33,149 nt of DNA, from the NCBI GenBank assembly GCA_947627155.1, contig CANQUX010000018.1, positions 1 through 33,149 of the forward strand, given 5' to 3'. A program made the position numbers and the translations under genes. Below the pieces are notes generated by a model. It saw only the letters and a program-made list of their open reading frames with translations. It was not told where the DNA came from and ran no database searches. Numbering within the stretch: the first letter of the stretch is position 1; each line of letters begins with the position of its first letter. Origin of the DNA: an uncultured Alphaproteobacteria bacterium (GTDB lineage: Bacteria; Pseudomonadota; Alphaproteobacteria; CAAHEQ01; UBA3637). Shown here piece after piece: positions 10,270-19,316 of the stretch.

Positions 10270-12108
10270 TTGCAAAAAAAACTTGTCGAATATATTTTTG
10301 TTATTTTCGGCGCATTTCTTATAGCCGGTATCGGGTATTTTATACCATCGTTTCTCTATAAGGTTCCGTCAGCGGAAGAACAAAATAAATTTATTAATCA
10401 GTTTGTTGAAAAATCTTTACCCAAAGAAAATGTTTTAATTCAACCGTTATATGATGCTTACCTGGAACAAAAAATTAAAGATGTTCTCATTCCCTTTTTA
10501 GGAGAAGATGCCGTTCGAACGGTTGTGCGTGCCGAATTGGAAATTCAAAAAAAGAAAATTATTGAAGAAACCTCTGTTCCTTCGATGCAATCGCATGAAA
10601 CGCCCCAAAATGATTCGTTATTGTCGCAAACAATTCGCAAAACCGTTACCGATGTTATAAATTATGATGTAAAGCACATGAATGTGTTTGTTTTTTTGGC
10701 AAAATCAACTGATGAACAACGCAATCGTTTTTTTAACACGCACAGAACCGGATTGTTGCAAACCGCTCAAATGGTTGTCGGTTATCGTTCCGAACGAGGT
10801 GATACGTTTCAGGTTATTGATTTTCCCGAAACGTTGCCGTTTGCACCCGTTGCTTTACAAAGAAGACAATATCACCAAATGATTGCCGTTGCATTTATCA
10901 CAACGAGCGTGTTGATTCTTTTTCTGGTTGCGTTGTTTTGGTATATGGGCAAACGTCGTCAAAAACAAATAGATTTTTCGTTTCTGCAAGAAAAAGAAGC
11001 GGATAATATGTATCGCCGTCAAATTATCGGTTCACCCGATGAAAATTTATTGCTTCGGGTTCAAAATTTGTGTTCACAAATGCCGGAAGTTGCCGTCAAT
11101 GCATTAAGAAATCGGTTATATGATCATTCTTCCTTCAAACCCGGTCAGGACAGTGCTTTTTCACCGGCACAACAAGCGGCGGTGATTTTGTTGTGTTTGG
11201 GTGATAAAGGTGTTCGGCTTATGTTTAAGCAAATGAGCGAGGCGGAAATTAAAGCTTTTTCGCATATTATGGCAAAATTGGGTCGCGTGAAAGCTATGGA
11301 GATTCATCCGATTTTAATGCGCTTTTGCCGACAAATGATGCATCCGCAGGATATTGTGGCACCGCTTGAACAAACAAAAGCTTTACTGCGGGCAAATTTA
11401 ACGGATGAACGCGCGCAAACTTTAATTAAGGAATTGGATAAGCCCGCATTCGGTCATTCTGTTTGGAATAAGCTGAATAAGGCGGCAGACAGTCAAATCA
11501 GCGCATTTTTGGCGCATGAATATCCGCAAACATCTGCCGAGATACTGTATCATTTGTCGGCGGAAAAAGCGGCGCGTGTTTTAAAAGCTTTTTCAATTCG
11601 ATTGGCTGCCGAAATTTTATTACGTATCAGTTCGTTTGATGAAGAGTGTTTTAAAACGAGAGTTTTTTCTTTTATTTCTGAGGAGGAAAAATCAAATTCG
11701 GTTTCTGCCGGTGAAACAAAAGCGGCAGCTGTTTTAAGTTTAACGGAAGCGGTTCGGCGGAAAAAGATATTGGAATATATTTCCAAAACGTTTCCGCAGG
11801 CTGCTTATATGCTCTCAAAACGACTGATCACGTTTGATGATTTTGCATTTTGGAGTGAAGATGATTTAAAATATCTTTTAAAACAAACGGATGAAGAAAC
11901 TTTGATTGTTGCTTTAAGTCATGTGTCAGATAATGTTAAAGAGGCATTTGTTCGGGTTATTGATCCGAAAAAATGGGTTGTTATTTTGCAAAAAACCAAA
12001 CAGACGCCGATTGAGAGTATTCAAAAAATAGAAGAGGCACAGGCTCGAATGATTCAACAGGCACAATTGTTAATTGATTCGCAAAAATGTAAAGGAAAAA
12101 TTTTATGA
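10270..12108 (+). CDS. fliF-fliG: FliF-FliG fusion with a reduced FliF periplasmic region
   Basis: 612 residues. I choose the TTG at 10270 because AAGGA (10258-10262) lies 7 bases before it; an in-frame TTG at 10255 has no ribosome site. Residues ~1-283 are FliF-like: a first membrane segment (5-28), only ~170 periplasmic residues, a second segment (~203-225) and the cytoplasmic tail V-Q-N-L-C-S-Q-M-P-E-V-A that in normal FliF binds FliG. The periplasmic part holds the last ring-building motif region (I-K-D-V-L-I-P-F-L-G-E-D-A-V-R and E-R-G-D-T-F-Q-V-I-D-F), while the first two are missing (normal FliF is ~550 residues). Residues ~296-612 are FliG: F-S-P-A-Q-Q-A-A-V-I-L-L, the H-E-Y-P-Q-T-S variant of EHPQT, and a C-terminal motor domain. 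MS-ring and C-ring base are thus one chain. It overlaps flhF by ATGA. Confidence 0.88.
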   Translation: MQKKLVEYIFVIFGAFLIAGIGYFIPSFLYKVPSAEEQNKFINQFVEKSLPKENVLIQPLYDAYLEQKIKDVLIPFLGEDAVRTVVRAELEIQKKKIIEETSVPSMQSHETPQNDSLLSQTIRKTVTDVINYDVKHMNVFVFLAKSTDEQRNRFFNTHRTGLLQTAQMVVGYRSERGDTFQVIDFPETLPFAPVALQRRQYHQMIAVAFITTSVLILFLVALFWYMGKRRQKQIDFSFLQEKEADNMYRRQIIGSPDENLLLRVQNLCSQMPEVAVNALRNRLYDHSSFKPGQDSAFSPAQQAAVILLCLGDKGVRLMFKQMSEAEIKAFSHIMAKLGRVKAMEIHPILMRFCRQMMHPQDIVAPLEQTKALLRANLTDERAQTLIKELDKPAFGHSVWNKLNKAADSQISAFLAHEYPQTSAEILYHLSAEKAARVLKAFSIRLAAEILLRISSFDEECFKTRVFSFISEEEKSNSVSAGETKAAAVLSLTEAVRRKKILEYISKTFPQAAYMLSKRLITFDDFAFWSEDDLKYLLKQTDEETLIVALSHVSDNVKEAFVRVIDPKKWVVILQKTKQTPIESIQKIEEAQARMIQQAQLLIDSQKCKGKIL

Positions 12109-13064
12109 AGCTGAAAACTTTTTCTGCCGACAGTATTCCCGAAGCCATGAACGCCGTTAAGCAAACATTCGGCGAAAATGCCGTGATTATTTCTTCCGGT
12201 CGTTTGCCGAATCATACCGTTCGATTGGTGGTTGCAATTGAAGAGAATGATTCGAATCAAGAAGAGGCGGACAAAGAAATGCGCAACCGTCGATTGGTTT
12301 ATTTTAAAAATTTATTGGCACCGCATCATGTGTTTGATTCCTATTATGAACGCCTGTTAAATGCGTTATCCCGCAAAAGTGCCAAGTTAACCGAAGAAAA
12401 ATGGTTGGTGGCAGCCTTGGAAGAAATGTATGTTTATAAATCAATTGCGCCGCTTAAAAAAAATAATGTTTCGGTGTTTTTAGGGCCTGCCGGCAGCGGT
12501 AAAACAACGGCGGTTGCCAAGGCGGCATTTCAAGCAAAAGCAAATCGTTTAAAAGTGGCTTGCGTGACGCTTGATCGGCAAAAAGTTTGCGGTGCGGCCG
12601 AATTGGAACGATTTGCCGGGTGGATGAATATTCCCTGCACTTGTTTAAATGAAATATCGAAACTCAATGAAACCGTAACGGTTTTGCGGTTGTCGCATGA
12701 TGTGATTTTAATTGATACGCCGGCTTATAATCCCTATAATTCCACGGATTTGGAGCAAATTCGTGAAATTAAAACACAACTATCCGATGCGGAAATGATT
12801 TATACGCAGCAAGCCGGACTGGATTGCAAAGAAGCCGAAACGCAAGGTGCCTTATTTGCCAAAGCCGGTTGTACGGTTTTGCTGGGAACAAAATTAGATA
12901 TGGCGCGGTCTGTCGGCGGATTGTTGCAAACGGCGCTTTTCGGCTCTTATCAATGGGGCGGATGGAGTAAAAGCAATAAAATCACGGATTATCTGTTGGA
13001 AGCCGGCAGCGGAACGTTGAATAACATTATTCGGGGAATGCTTTATAAACGAGAGGATGACTAA
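12105..13064 (+). CDS. flhF: FlhF, SRP-type GTPase for polar flagellar placement
   Basis: 319 residues, a short member of the family. The FlhF N-terminus is present (M-K-L-K-T-F-S-A-D-S-I-P-E-A-M, then G-E-N-A-V-I-I-S-S). The G-domain has G1 GPAGSGKTT (127-135), the L-D-R-Q-K-V loop, G4 T-K-L-D and a G-G-L-L-Q closing motif. The G3 motif reads D-T-P-A-Y-N where the alphaproteobacterial form is usually D-T-P-G-x-N, so the Gly that senses the gamma phosphate is Ala. FlhF recruits FliF to the pole in flagellated bacteria. Its start overlaps the fliF-fliG stop and flhG follows with no gap, so the three are one operon. Confidence 0.9.
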   Translation: MKLKTFSADSIPEAMNAVKQTFGENAVIISSGRLPNHTVRLVVAIEENDSNQEEADKEMRNRRLVYFKNLLAPHHVFDSYYERLLNALSRKSAKLTEEKWLVAALEEMYVYKSIAPLKKNNVSVFLGPAGSGKTTAVAKAAFQAKANRLKVACVTLDRQKVCGAAELERFAGWMNIPCTCLNEISKLNETVTVLRLSHDVILIDTPAYNPYNSTDLEQIREIKTQLSDAEMIYTQQAGLDCKEAETQGALFAKAGCTVLLGTKLDMARSVGGLLQTALFGSYQWGGWSKSNKITDYLLEAGSGTLNNIIRGMLYKREDD

Positions 13065-13847
13065 ATGACACAACAAAATATTTCCGATATTTATGAGCGG
13101 TTAGACGGACAAAATATTATTGCCGTTGCTTCCGGAAAAGGCGGAGTCGGCAAAACATTTTTATCCGTAACACTGGCGCATGCTTTTGCGACAAGCGGTG
13201 AAAAAGTATTGTTGGTTGACGGTGATTTAGGTTTGCCTAATATTGATATTCAGCTCGGCTTGAACACTTCTTGTGATATAGGGCAGGTGTTAACGGGAAA
13301 AATGCCGATGAATCAAGCCATTTCTCATGTTTCTGCCATTGAGTGTGATGTTTTGGCAGGCCATTCGGGTTTAATTGCGACAACATCATTGAGTGACGGG
13401 CAATTACAATTATTGCGCGATGATTTGCGCATATTGGCGCAACATTATGATCGCGTGTTTTTGGATTTGGGAACGGGTATTGAAAAAACAATCACTCTTT
13501 TAGGCAGTTCGGCCGGTACGGTGTTAATTGTTTGTACGGAGGATCCGACCTCTTTGGCTGATGCTTATACGTTGGTGAAATATTTATCAAATCAATCAAC
13601 ACCGCCACGGTTTCGGGTTGTGGTCAATATGGCCAATACGCAAAAAGAGGGTGAACGAACATATCAAACCCTTTTAAAAGCCTGTCAAAACTTTTTAAAT
13701 GCCGAGTTGGAATTGGGAGGAATTATTCATCAGGAATCGCATATTAAAGAGTGTGTGCGGCAACAGGTTCCGTTTTTAACAACTTATCCGGATTCGCCGG
13801 TCGTTCAGGACATAGAAGCTTTGGTGTCATATTTAAAAAATCGGTAA
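13065..13847 (+). CDS. flhG: FlhG (FleN/MinD-like) ATPase
   Basis: 260 residues. A deviant Walker A, S-G-K-G-G-V-G-K-T, lies near residues 25-33. V-D-G-D-L-G-L-P-N-I-D (near 50-60) and the hydrophobic-D-L-G-T-G switch match the FlhG/MinD family. FlhG controls flagellar number with FlhF. The N-terminal D-Q-A-x-x-L-R helix that stimulates FlhF in other species is not evident; the N-terminus here is I-S-D-I-Y-E-R-L-D. ATG directly follows the flhF stop. The last codons overlap a hairpin. Confidence 0.9.
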   Translation: MTQQNISDIYERLDGQNIIAVASGKGGVGKTFLSVTLAHAFATSGEKVLLVDGDLGLPNIDIQLGLNTSCDIGQVLTGKMPMNQAISHVSAIECDVLAGHSGLIATTSLSDGQLQLLRDDLRILAQHYDRVFLDLGTGIEKTITLLGSSAGTVLIVCTEDPTSLADAYTLVKYLSNQSTPPRFRVVVNMANTQKEGERTYQTLLKACQNFLNAELELGGIIHQESHIKECVRQQVPFLTTYPDSPVVQDIEALVSYLKNR

Positions 13848-13857
13848 AATCCGATTT
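13838..13857 (+). other. Hairpin overlapping the flhG stop codon
   Basis: AAATCGG (13838-13844) pairs with CCGATTT (13851-13857) around a 6-base loop containing the TAA stop. There is no T-run after it, so it may only protect the message 3' end. Confidence 0.4.
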
Positions 13858-13963
13858 AGGTGCGGCTGCATTGAATAATATGTAAAATATGTTGTTCAAG
13901 GGTTGACTTTCGGCTAAAAATAGATTATTTCATATAAATCGATTGAAATGTGAAAGGATAGAA

Positions 13964-16654
13964 ATGATATTAAAATCACTGTTTGGATCAGCAAATGACA
14001 GATATTTGCGGAAATTTAAAAAAACAATTGCCAAAATTAACGAGCTGGAAGCCTCTTATGAAAAATTAACCGATGATCAATTGCGGGATAAAACGCAAGA
14101 ATATAAAACGCGCATTCAAAACGGCGAATCGTTGGAAAGTTTATTGCCCGAAGCTTTTGCCAGTGTTCGGGAGGGAGCTAAAAGAACGTTGGGGTTGCGT
14201 CCGTTTGATGTGCAGTTGCTGGGCGGTATTATTTTAAATAACGGGCAAATTGCCGAAATGCGTACCGGTGAGGGTAAAACATTGGTGGCCACCTTGCCGG
14301 TTTATTTAAATGCTTTAACGGGTAAAGGCGTTCATGTGGTAACGGTGAACGATTATTTGGCCAAGCGCGACAGTGAATGGATGGGACAAATTTATCGCTT
14401 TTTGGGGTTAAGCGTCGGTTGTATTGTGCATGACTTAACCGTTGAGGAACGGCGGGCGGCTTATAATGCCGACATTACTTATGCCACCAACAATGAGCTG
14501 GGTTTTGATTATTTACGGGATAATATGCGCTTTGAATTAAAAGATATGGTACAACGGCCGTTTTATTATGCCATTGTTGATGAAGTCGATTCGATTTTAA
14601 TTGATGAAGCGCGAACACCGTTGATTATTTCCGGCCCGGCGGAGGATTCATCCGAGCGATATATTGCGGTTGATAAGTTAATGCGCTCCATTCGCCCCGA
14701 GCATTATGAAAAAGATGAAAAACATCGTACTGCAACGTTAACGGAAGCAGGTACGGAGTTTATTGAAGGCTTATTACAGGAGGCAGGCTTAATTCAAGGC
14801 TCCTTATATGATACGCAAAACATTGCCTTTGTTCATCATGTGGATCAGGCATTAAAAGCGCATGTTTTATTCACGCGCGATAAAGATTATATCGTGAAAA
14901 ACGATCAAGTGATTATTATTGATGAGTTTACGGGGCGTATGATGGAAGGACGGCGCTATTCCGACGGATTGCATCAAGCCATTGAAGCTAAGGAGGGTGT
15001 TACCATTCAGTCCGAAAATCAAACATTGGCCTCCATTACGTTCCAAAATTATTTCCGAATGTATCCGAAATTGGCGGGTATGACGGGAACGGCTATGACG
15101 GAAGCCGGTGAGTTTGACAGTATTTATCATTTGGAAGTGATTGAAATTCCCACCAATAAGCCGTCTGCCCGAAAAGATGAAAATGATGTGATTTATCGCA
15201 CGGCGGAAGAAAAATATGACGCCATTATTGAAGAAATTAAAGCCGCACACGCAAGAAAACAGCCGATTTTGGTCGGCACGACATCGATTGAAAAATCGGA
15301 AATTTTAGCCGATTTATTACGGAAACGTTCTAAAATTCAATTTAACGTGTTAAATGCCCGTCATCATGAGCAGGAAGCTAAAATTGTGGCGCAAGCCGGT
15401 GTGCCGGGCGCCGTTACCATTGCCACAAATATGGCAGGGCGCGGAACGGACATTCAGCTGGGCGGTAACTTTGAAATGCGACTGGCGGAGGAATTGGAAA
15501 AGAATCCGACGGCGGATAAAGAAAAATTATCTGCCAAAATTAAGGCGGAAATTGCCAAAGGGAAGGAAATTGCCTTGGCGGCCGGCGGATTATATGTGTT
15601 GGGTTCCGAACGGCATGAAAGCCGGCGAATCGATAATCAGCTGCGCGGACGGTCGGGTCGTCAGGGCGATCCGGGCTTATCGCGATTCTATATCTCGCTG
15701 GAGGATGACTTAATGCGCATTTTCGGTTCGGAGCGGATTCAACAAATGCTTAAAACCATGGGTATGAAAAAAGGGGAAGCATTGGCGCATTCGTTTTTAA
15801 GCAAAGGCATTGCCGTGGCGCAACGCAAGGTGGAATCGTATCACTTCGATGTGCGTAAAAATTTGTTGAAATATGATGATGTGATGAACGATCAGCGCAA
15901 AGTGATTTATGAGCAGCGCAAAGAGTTAATGGTGGCTCAATCGGTAACGGAAACGTTAAAAGAAATGCGCGATGATTGTATTGAAAATATGATTTATGCG
16001 CTGGCGCCGAGTCGATCCGTGCCGGAAAACTGGAACGCAGCGGATTTAGAGAATCAAACGCGGCGTTTGTTGGGGTTGGAAATTCCGTTTGCCGCTTGGA
16101 TTAAAGAGCCGGGAATGATTCCCGAAACCATGGTAGAACGGTTACAAAGCGAAGCGGATAAATCAGTGGCGGAAAAAATGAAAATTCTGCCCGAAGATGT
16201 GCGCCATCATTTGGAAAAAAGCATTTTAATTCAAGTGATTGATCAATCATGGAAAGAACATTTGCAAACGCTTGATTTTATGAAAACCGCCATTAATTTA
16301 CGGGCATACGGGCAAAAGAATCCGTTGAATGAATATAAACGGGAAGCTTTTATTTTGTTTGAAAATTTGTTGGCGCGCGTGCGTGAACGGGTAACACAGG
16401 TTATTTGTCACATGCAGTTTCAAATTCAAGAGCGCGCGCCCGTTCAAACACAGGAAAGTCATCCGTTGCCGCAATCGGCAGTGGCACCGCAACAATCAAC
16501 GCCGTTGCGGCAAAATGCGCAAAGCGATTCCATGCGGGGGCAAACATCTTCCGGCAATTCGTTTAACGGTATTGATGAACGAATCCCGCGAAATGCACCG
16601 TGTCCTTGCGGATCGGGCAAAAAATATAAACATTGTCACGGGGCTATCAAATAA
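13964..16654 (+). CDS. secA: Preprotein translocase ATPase SecA
   Basis: 896 residues, full length. SecA drives proteins through SecYEG. Walker A region [24 protein letters not shown], the DEVD box followed by [24 protein letters not shown], and the C-terminal zinc motif [13 protein letters not shown] (SecB binding) are all present. Start at 13964 (M-I-L-K-S-L-F-G) follows AAAGGA at 13954-13959. A weak promoter candidate starts with TTGACT at 13903-13908. Many genes here encode exported proteins that would need it. Confidence 0.98.
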   Translation: MILKSLFGSANDRYLRKFKKTIAKINELEASYEKLTDDQLRDKTQEYKTRIQNGESLESLLPEAFASVREGAKRTLGLRPFDVQLLGGIILNNGQIAEMRTGEGKTLVATLPVYLNALTGKGVHVVTVNDYLAKRDSEWMGQIYRFLGLSVGCIVHDLTVEERRAAYNADITYATNNELGFDYLRDNMRFELKDMVQRPFYYAIVDEVDSILIDEARTPLIISGPAEDSSERYIAVDKLMRSIRPEHYEKDEKHRTATLTEAGTEFIEGLLQEAGLIQGSLYDTQNIAFVHHVDQALKAHVLFTRDKDYIVKNDQVIIIDEFTGRMMEGRRYSDGLHQAIEAKEGVTIQSENQTLASITFQNYFRMYPKLAGMTGTAMTEAGEFDSIYHLEVIEIPTNKPSARKDENDVIYRTAEEKYDAIIEEIKAAHARKQPILVGTTSIEKSEILADLLRKRSKIQFNVLNARHHEQEAKIVAQAGVPGAVTIATNMAGRGTDIQLGGNFEMRLAEELEKNPTADKEKLSAKIKAEIAKGKEIALAAGGLYVLGSERHESRRIDNQLRGRSGRQGDPGLSRFYISLEDDLMRIFGSERIQQMLKTMGMKKGEALAHSFLSKGIAVAQRKVESYHFDVRKNLLKYDDVMNDQRKVIYEQRKELMVAQSVTETLKEMRDDCIENMIYALAPSRSVPENWNAADLENQTRRLLGLEIPFAAWIKEPGMIPETMVERLQSEADKSVAEKMKILPEDVRHHLEKSILIQVIDQSWKEHLQTLDFMKTAINLRAYGQKNPLNEYKREAFILFENLLARVRERVTQVICHMQFQIQERAPVQTQESHPLPQSAVAPQQSTPLRQNAQSDSMRGQTSSGNSFNGIDERIPRNAPCPCGSGKKYKHCHGAIK

Positions 16655-16668
16655 AAACAAGGCTCATC

Positions 16669-16705
16669 AAAAAAAACCGGAAGAAACAATCCTCCGGTTT
16701 TTTTT
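16669..16705. terminator. Bidirectional terminator between secA and the convergent gene
   Basis: AAAAAACCGGA (16671-16681) pairs with TCCGGTTTTTT (16693-16703) around an 11-base loop. A-run on one side and T-run on the other allow termination from both strands. Confidence 0.88.
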
Positions 16706-16724
16706 AGGGACTGAAATTTTATGA

Positions 16725-17849
16725 TCAGCCTCTGGCATTATTTGCAACTACCCGTTGCCACATTAACGAATCCTCTTGAACGGAGGCGCCTGATTGAGCC
16801 AACCGACTGTTCAACTGTGATGACGTATTGCCGGCTGGATTAAGGATTTTGTTGCATTGCGCCAAAAAGCGAGACGGATTTTCGCGCAAGCAGGAATTGG
16901 AAACCAAGGCTTGGGCGGTGGCGTAAATTTTATTCGTTTCGTTCGGCGTTAATTGTTTTCCCTGCCGCTGTTGAATTTCAACCAAGGCGGAGCCGGTAAT
17001 CATGGCTAACATTTCTTCGCACCGCGGATCATTTGCCAAAATATGTCTTTGCATGGATTGTGCGGCTTGGGCAAATATGGTTTGCATTTGTTGATGAGCG
17101 GGTAAATGTGTATTTAATAAAATAACTTTTTCCGCGGCGGCCATGGCACGAATGCTGTCATTTTCAAATTGATTTCGAATCGTGGGAATATTTTTCTCGG
17201 AAATTGTGCCTTGTTGAGCCTGACGCCAACGTAACGGTGTTTTTCTTCGATCGATGGCATTCATGGAACGTAATTTGTTATAATATAATTTAACAAGGGC
17301 GGGATAAGGCTTTGAATTGGCTGTGGCTTTGGTTGCGGCTTTAACGGAAGATATGACTTTTTGAGGAGAAGCGGTAGCAACGGCCGATTTTTTGCGCGAA
17401 AACAATCTTTTCCAAAAAGAGGGTCTCGTTTGTTTTTGTGTTTGAGCGGCCAGCGCTGATTGAGATGTCATTCCGCCGAAATTTTTGGCCAAAGCTCTGT
17501 CGAGTGAAGCCGGATCCAAAGCCTGACTGCATTCCGTACGGCTGATGGCTAAACATAAAGCGCGTAAAACTTGGGGATTGTTCATATCCAGTTTAGTCGA
17601 AGCATTGACATTCAATCCGGCATTTCTTAATTGTTTAATAACGCCGGCGGCGTATTTTTGAGGATTATTTCCGTCACTGGCAGGGGCATAAACTTTAAAA
17701 ATTTGGGAGGCCGTTTTATTGTGATAACGTTTTTGTAACAATCGGATTAAAGCGTCGTAGCCTTCCTCCAAATTGGCGTAACGGGCATAGCTTCTGTCTT
17801 TTCCTCGAATACAACCGGGATTATTATTTCTGATAGCAACTTTTGTCAT
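16725..17849 (-). CDS. Protein with phage structural-protein-like N-terminal domain
   Basis: 374 residues, without signal peptide or membrane segment. Residues ~5-100 (R-N-N-N-P-G-C-I-R-G, E-G-Y-D-A-L-I-R-L-L, V-Y-A-P-A-S-D-G-N-N-P) resemble the NNNPGNIR domain found in phage virion or P5-like structural proteins and in some secreted proteins. A basic linker (~140-170) joins it to a helical, Gln/Ala/Asn-rich C-terminal half that I do not recognise. AAGGA precedes the ATG. No other phage gene is near, so it is a lone domesticated or effector-like gene. It could act on the envelope; this is a guess from the domain alone. Confidence 0.7.
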   Translation of the reverse strand: MTKVAIRNNNPGCIRGKDRSYARYANLEEGYDALIRLLQKRYHNKTASQIFKVYAPASDGNNPQKYAAGVIKQLRNAGLNVNASTKLDMNNPQVLRALCLAISRTECSQALDPASLDRALAKNFGGMTSQSALAAQTQKQTRPSFWKRLFSRKKSAVATASPQKVISSVKAATKATANSKPYPALVKLYYNKLRSMNAIDRRKTPLRWRQAQQGTISEKNIPTIRNQFENDSIRAMAAAEKVILLNTHLPAHQQMQTIFAQAAQSMQRHILANDPRCEEMLAMITGSALVEIQQRQGKQLTPNETNKIYATAQALVSNSCLRENPSRFLAQCNKILNPAGNTSSQLNSRLAQSGASVQEDSLMWQRVVANNARG

Positions 17850-18060
17850 TTTTTATTCCTTTTTCCGTTATACTTTTTAATGTTAATTATATTTTATCAC
17901 AAAAAGACAATAATGAAAAGAATTATTTTTGAAAATAGACAAAAATATTTAATTTTGTGATTGCGTAGTCTTATTTTAAAATATTTTTAACCGTTTTTAT
18001 CATTTGATAACTTCTTATTAAGAATTGTTGAGTATAGTATCAGGAAAAAGGAGTTTTGAA

Positions 18061-18480
18061 ATGCCGATTACCATTATTCTGGATGTTATTATTATAACGT
18101 TACTGGTTGCGGCTGTTGTTTATGCCGTTATTTTGGATTCTCATTTATCAGCAACCAAAGCAAATTATCGGCAACTTTCTCATTTGATTGAGCAGTTTTA
18201 TCAGGTTTCCCAAAACGTGCAGGAGGAATTAACGGCAGTGCAAAATTCCGAGCGGGAAATGCATCAGGAATTAATGAATCAAATTGATAAAGCTGTTGTG
18301 ATGAAAGAAGAATTAACGCGTCTTTTAGAAAAAATTGATCAAAAAACGCATTTAATGGATTATGTTAAAACAAAACGTTCCGTGTTGGCACCCGAGCAGG
18401 TTCCGAACGTCAATGATTTGGATTTATCCGAATCGGAGCGAGATTTACTGAATGCTTTAAATGAATTGAGGGTTTCATGA
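18061..18480 (+). CDS. DUF6468-like membrane protein of flagellar operons
   Basis: 139 residues. AAGGAG at 18047-18052 fixes the ATG at 18061. One N-terminal transmembrane segment (I-T-I-I-L-D-V-I-I-I-T-L-L-V, residues 3-24) is followed by a long heptad-like coiled coil (~28-105: L-S-H-L-I-E-Q-F-Y-Q-V, then M-N-Q-I-D-K-A-V-V-M). This layout matches DUF6468 proteins, which lie between fliM and motE in flagellar loci of Alphaproteobacteria. It overlaps by ATGA a 38-residue reading frame that resembles the start of MotE, which supports the assignment. fliM is not present in this window. Confidence 0.65.
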   Translation: MPITIILDVIIITLLVAAVVYAVILDSHLSATKANYRQLSHLIEQFYQVSQNVQEELTAVQNSEREMHQELMNQIDKAVVMKEELTRLLEKIDQKTHLMDYVKTKRSVLAPEQVPNVNDLDLSESERDLLNALNELRVS

Positions 18481-18593
18481 AACATTTGTTCCGAAATTGT
18501 CGTTTTTCCGTATTTTTTATTGTTGTTGCATTGGTGATGATCGGTGTTCGGCTGTCTGATGTTTTTTCAGTAACTGATTTTGTAATGAAATAG
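18477..18593 (+). CDS. 38-residue membrane peptide, possible MotE remnant
   Basis: M-K-H-L-F-R-N-C-R-F, a transmembrane segment V-F-F-I-V-V-A-L-V-M-I-G-V, then R-L-S-D-V-F-S-V and a TAG at 18591-18593. It starts on the ATGA of the preceding gene. MotE, the usual next gene in Alphaproteobacteria, begins with a basic stretch and a membrane helix followed by hydrophobic-x-D-L/V-W/F. Only that part is kept here; the periplasmic MotE domain is missing. uppS starts 7 bases later. It could be a functional micro-protein or a decaying gene. Confidence 0.55.
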   Translation: MKHLFRNCRFSVFFIVVALVMIGVRLSDVFSVTDFVMK

Positions 18594-18599
18594 GGTGCC

Positions 18600-19316
18600 A
18601 TGCATTTACCGAAACATGTAGCTATTATTATGGATGGAAACGGGCGTTGGGCTGAAAAACGTGGTTTACCGCGTACGGCAGGGCATAAGGTTGGTGCCGA
18701 AACATTAAAAAAAATATTAACACATGCTCAAAAAAAAGGCATTGAAGTCATAACACTTTATGCATTTTCATCGGAAAATTGGAAGCGCCCGGCAGAAGAA
18801 GTGCAAACTTTGATGAATTTGTTCCGCACTTATTTAAAAAATGATGTAAAAGAATTGATAAAAAAAGGTATTCGAGTTTCGTTTATCGGTGAACGGGAAA
18901 GATTTGATGCGGATTTACAAGAGCAAATGAATCGCTTGGAACGGCAAACGGCTGATTTTCAAGGATTTCATGTTGTTTTGGCTTTAAGTTACGGGGCGCG
19001 GAACGATATTATCAATGCGGCGCGTCAAATTGCGGCAAAAGCAGCCGGCGGACAAATAAAACCGCAGGAAATTGACGAGTCGTTTTTTTCGGCACATTTG
19101 TCAACGGCCGATTTGCCTGCACCGGATTTCATTATTCGCACCGGCGGTGAAGAGCGCATCAGCAATTTCTTACTTTGGGAAGCCGCTTATGCCGAATTAT
19201 ATTTTACCTCTGTTTTTTGGCCTGATTTTGATGAAAAAGCATTGGATGATGCCCTTGAAACATGCCAAAGACGAGAACGGCGTTACGGCGGATTGAATAT
19301 GAAACAAAAAATTTAA
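18600..19316 (+). CDS. uppS: Undecaprenyl diphosphate synthase
   Basis: 238 residues, normal length. The catalytic Asp lies in I-I-M-D-G-N-G-R-W-A near the N-terminus. G-H-K-x-G-A-E, F-S-S-E-N-W-K-R-P and R-T-G-G-E-E-R-I-S-N-F-L-L-W-E are intact. The enzyme makes the C55 lipid carrier for peptidoglycan and surface polysaccharide by adding isopentenyl diphosphate to farnesyl diphosphate. A short AGGGTG precedes the ATG, and the gene is probably read from the same message as the two small genes upstream. Its usual partners (frr, cdsA, dxr) are not here. Confidence 0.96.
   Translation: MHLPKHVAIIMDGNGRWAEKRGLPRTAGHKVGAETLKKILTHAQKKGIEVITLYAFSSENWKRPAEEVQTLMNLFRTYLKNDVKELIKKGIRVSFIGERERFDADLQEQMNRLERQTADFQGFHVVLALSYGARNDIINAARQIAAKAAGGQIKPQEIDESFFSAHLSTADLPAPDFIIRTGGEERISNFLLWEAAYAELYFTSVFWPDFDEKALDDALETCQRRERRYGGLNMKQKI

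Noticed and set aside
10270-12108. FliF-FliG fusion as an assembly frameshift
   Set aside because: The frame is continuous, the FliF tail and the FliG start are joined by a plausible linker, and no stop or start relics are seen at the junction. An assembly join cannot be fully excluded without reads.
16725-17849. Prophage remnant
   Set aside because: Only one phage-like domain is present. No integrase, capsid, attachment-site repeat or change of composition is seen around it.
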